In this document: in pieces, positions 6,168 through 6,998 of the stretch | Layout: each line of letters opens with the position of its first letter | Numbering within the stretch: position 1 is the stretch's first letter | Assembly: GCA_900549195.1 (NCBI GenBank) | Contig: URNK01000091.1 | Location: 1-6,998, forward strand | Source: an uncultured Collinsella sp. | GTDB taxonomy: Bacteria > Actinomycetota > Coriobacteriia > Coriobacteriales > Coriobacteriaceae | DNA length: 6,998 nucleotides | Direction: 5' to 3' | The notes under the pieces: generated by a model | Told to the model about the DNA's origin: nothing | The model's database searches: none | The model's input: only the letters and a program-made list of their open reading frames with translations | Program-made: the position numbers and the translations under genes

Positions 6168-6998
6168 ATGGAACACGACCTCACACGCGGCAATGTCCTC
6201 AAGACCATCGCGGTCTTTGCCCTGCCCTATATGCTCTCGTACTTTTTGCAGATGCTCTACGGCATGGCCGACCTGTACATGATGGGGCAGTTTAGCGGCG
6301 CCGCCGGCATCACCGCCGTGGGCAATGGCGCGCAGACGCTCTACATCATTACCGTGACGCTCGTGGGTCTAGCCATGGGAACGACGGTCATCGTCGGCCA
6401 CGCCGTGGGTTCGCGCCGCTTCGACCGCGCCGAGACCGCCATCGGCAACACCATCACGCTCTTTATGGGCGTCTCGGTGGTGCTGGCCGCTGTCCTGCTT
6501 GCATTGTGTCCGCAGATTGTGGCACTCATTGGCACGCCGGCCGAGGCAGTCGAAGGAACCGCCGCCTACCTGCGTATCTGCTTTGTCGGCATTCCGTTTA
6601 TCGCCGCATACAACATTCTTTCGGCCATCTTTCGCGGGCTGGGCGATTCGCGCTCGCCCATGTACGTGATCGGCGTGGCGTGCATCATTAACATCGCGCT
6701 CGATTTTCTGTTTATCGGCCACATGGGGCTCGGCCCCGTGGGCGCGGCGCTCGGCACGGTGACCGCCCAGACGGCCAGCGTTGCCCTCGCGCTCGTGTGG
6801 CTCAAGAGCCGCCGCACGAACATCCACGTAAAGCGCAGCGACCTGCGCCCCCAGCCCGAGGTGCTCGGCAGCATTCTTAAGATTGGCGTGCCCGTGGCCG
6901 TGCAGGACGGCTGCATCCAGGTGGCGTTTATGTTTATCACCGTCATCGCCAACCACCGAGGGCTCGTCGACGCCGCCGCCGTGGGCCTGGTCGAAAAG
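6168..6998 (+). CDS. MATE family multidrug efflux transporter, 3' end beyond window
   Basis: MATE proteins are twelve-helix antiporters of the cytoplasmic membrane that export cationic drugs and other compounds using a sodium or proton gradient. The 277 codons present cover the N-terminal six-helix lobe and the first helix of the second lobe. Hydrophobic segments fall near 13-35, 46-70, 94-114, 133-154, 166-184, 190-212 and 236-260. The segment IFRGLGDSRSPMY (154-166) matches the RGxGDxxxP motif typical of the family, and LPYMLSYFLQMLYGMADLYM (19-38) fits the usual first helix. About 170-180 residues should be missing at the right edge. The ATG at 6168 is the only sensible in-frame start, although its ribosome site is poor: only GAAAG at 6153-6157 is nearby, ten bases away. 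The gene is divergent from the ABC operon. The substrate and the subfamily (NorM-like or DinF-like) cannot be told from this part. Confidence 0.93.
   Translation, partial: MEHDLTRGNVLKTIAVFALPYMLSYFLQMLYGMADLYMMGQFSGAAGITAVGNGAQTLYIITVTLVGLAMGTTVIVGHAVGSRRFDRAETAIGNTITLFMGVSVVLAAVLLALCPQIVALIGTPAEAVEGTAAYLRICFVGIPFIAAYNILSAIFRGLGDSRSPMYVIGVACIINIALDFLFIGHMGLGPVGAALGTVTAQTASVALALVWLKSRRTNIHVKRSDLRPQPEVLGSILKIGVPVAVQDGCIQVAFMFITVIANHRGLVDAAAVGLVEK

Overview
The window looks like a chromosomal stretch of a GC-rich gut actinobacterium of the class Coriobacteriia, most likely Collinsella or a close relative. This is an inference from the high GC, the GTG starts, the style of the exporter pair and the kind of nuclease-like orphan gene present. 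No 16S rRNA or other decisive marker lies in the window.

Layout from left to right. (1) 1-696, minus strand: the N-terminal two thirds of moaA (GTP 3',8-cyclase, molybdenum cofactor synthesis); the gene runs off the left edge. (2) 697-931: an intergenic stretch with a candidate moaA promoter and the first copy (A) of a 63-bp palindromic repeat. (3) 932-1969, minus strand: an unrecognised 345-aa protein with a C-terminal Vsr/DUF559-like (PD-(D/E)XK) nuclease signature and an N-terminus reminiscent of AbiEi-type proteins. (4) 1970-2184: an intergenic stretch with the second copy (B) of the repeat, in the same orientation and with one base difference. (5) 2185-5905, minus strand: a two-gene operon, overlapping by 8 bp, for a heterodimeric ABC exporter. 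One subunit has a degenerate ATP site and the other an intact one. (6) 5906-6167: a divergent promoter region with a very good sigma-70-type promoter for the ABC operon. (7) 6168-6998, plus strand: the first 277 codons of a MATE-family efflux pump, cut by the right edge.

The functional theme on the right is export: two unrelated types of multidrug-type exporter are transcribed divergently from a shared 262-bp region. The two ABC genes almost certainly form one complex, since the deviant residues of one subunit are complemented by the other. The left half is less ordinary. A nuclease-like orphan gene sits between two nearly identical copies of a long palindrome, each 40-50 bp downstream of a minus-strand stop codon. 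The repeats may be mobile or REP-like elements, shared terminators, or the boundaries of a gene cassette. This is the part of the window most worth following up, though nothing here proves a new system.
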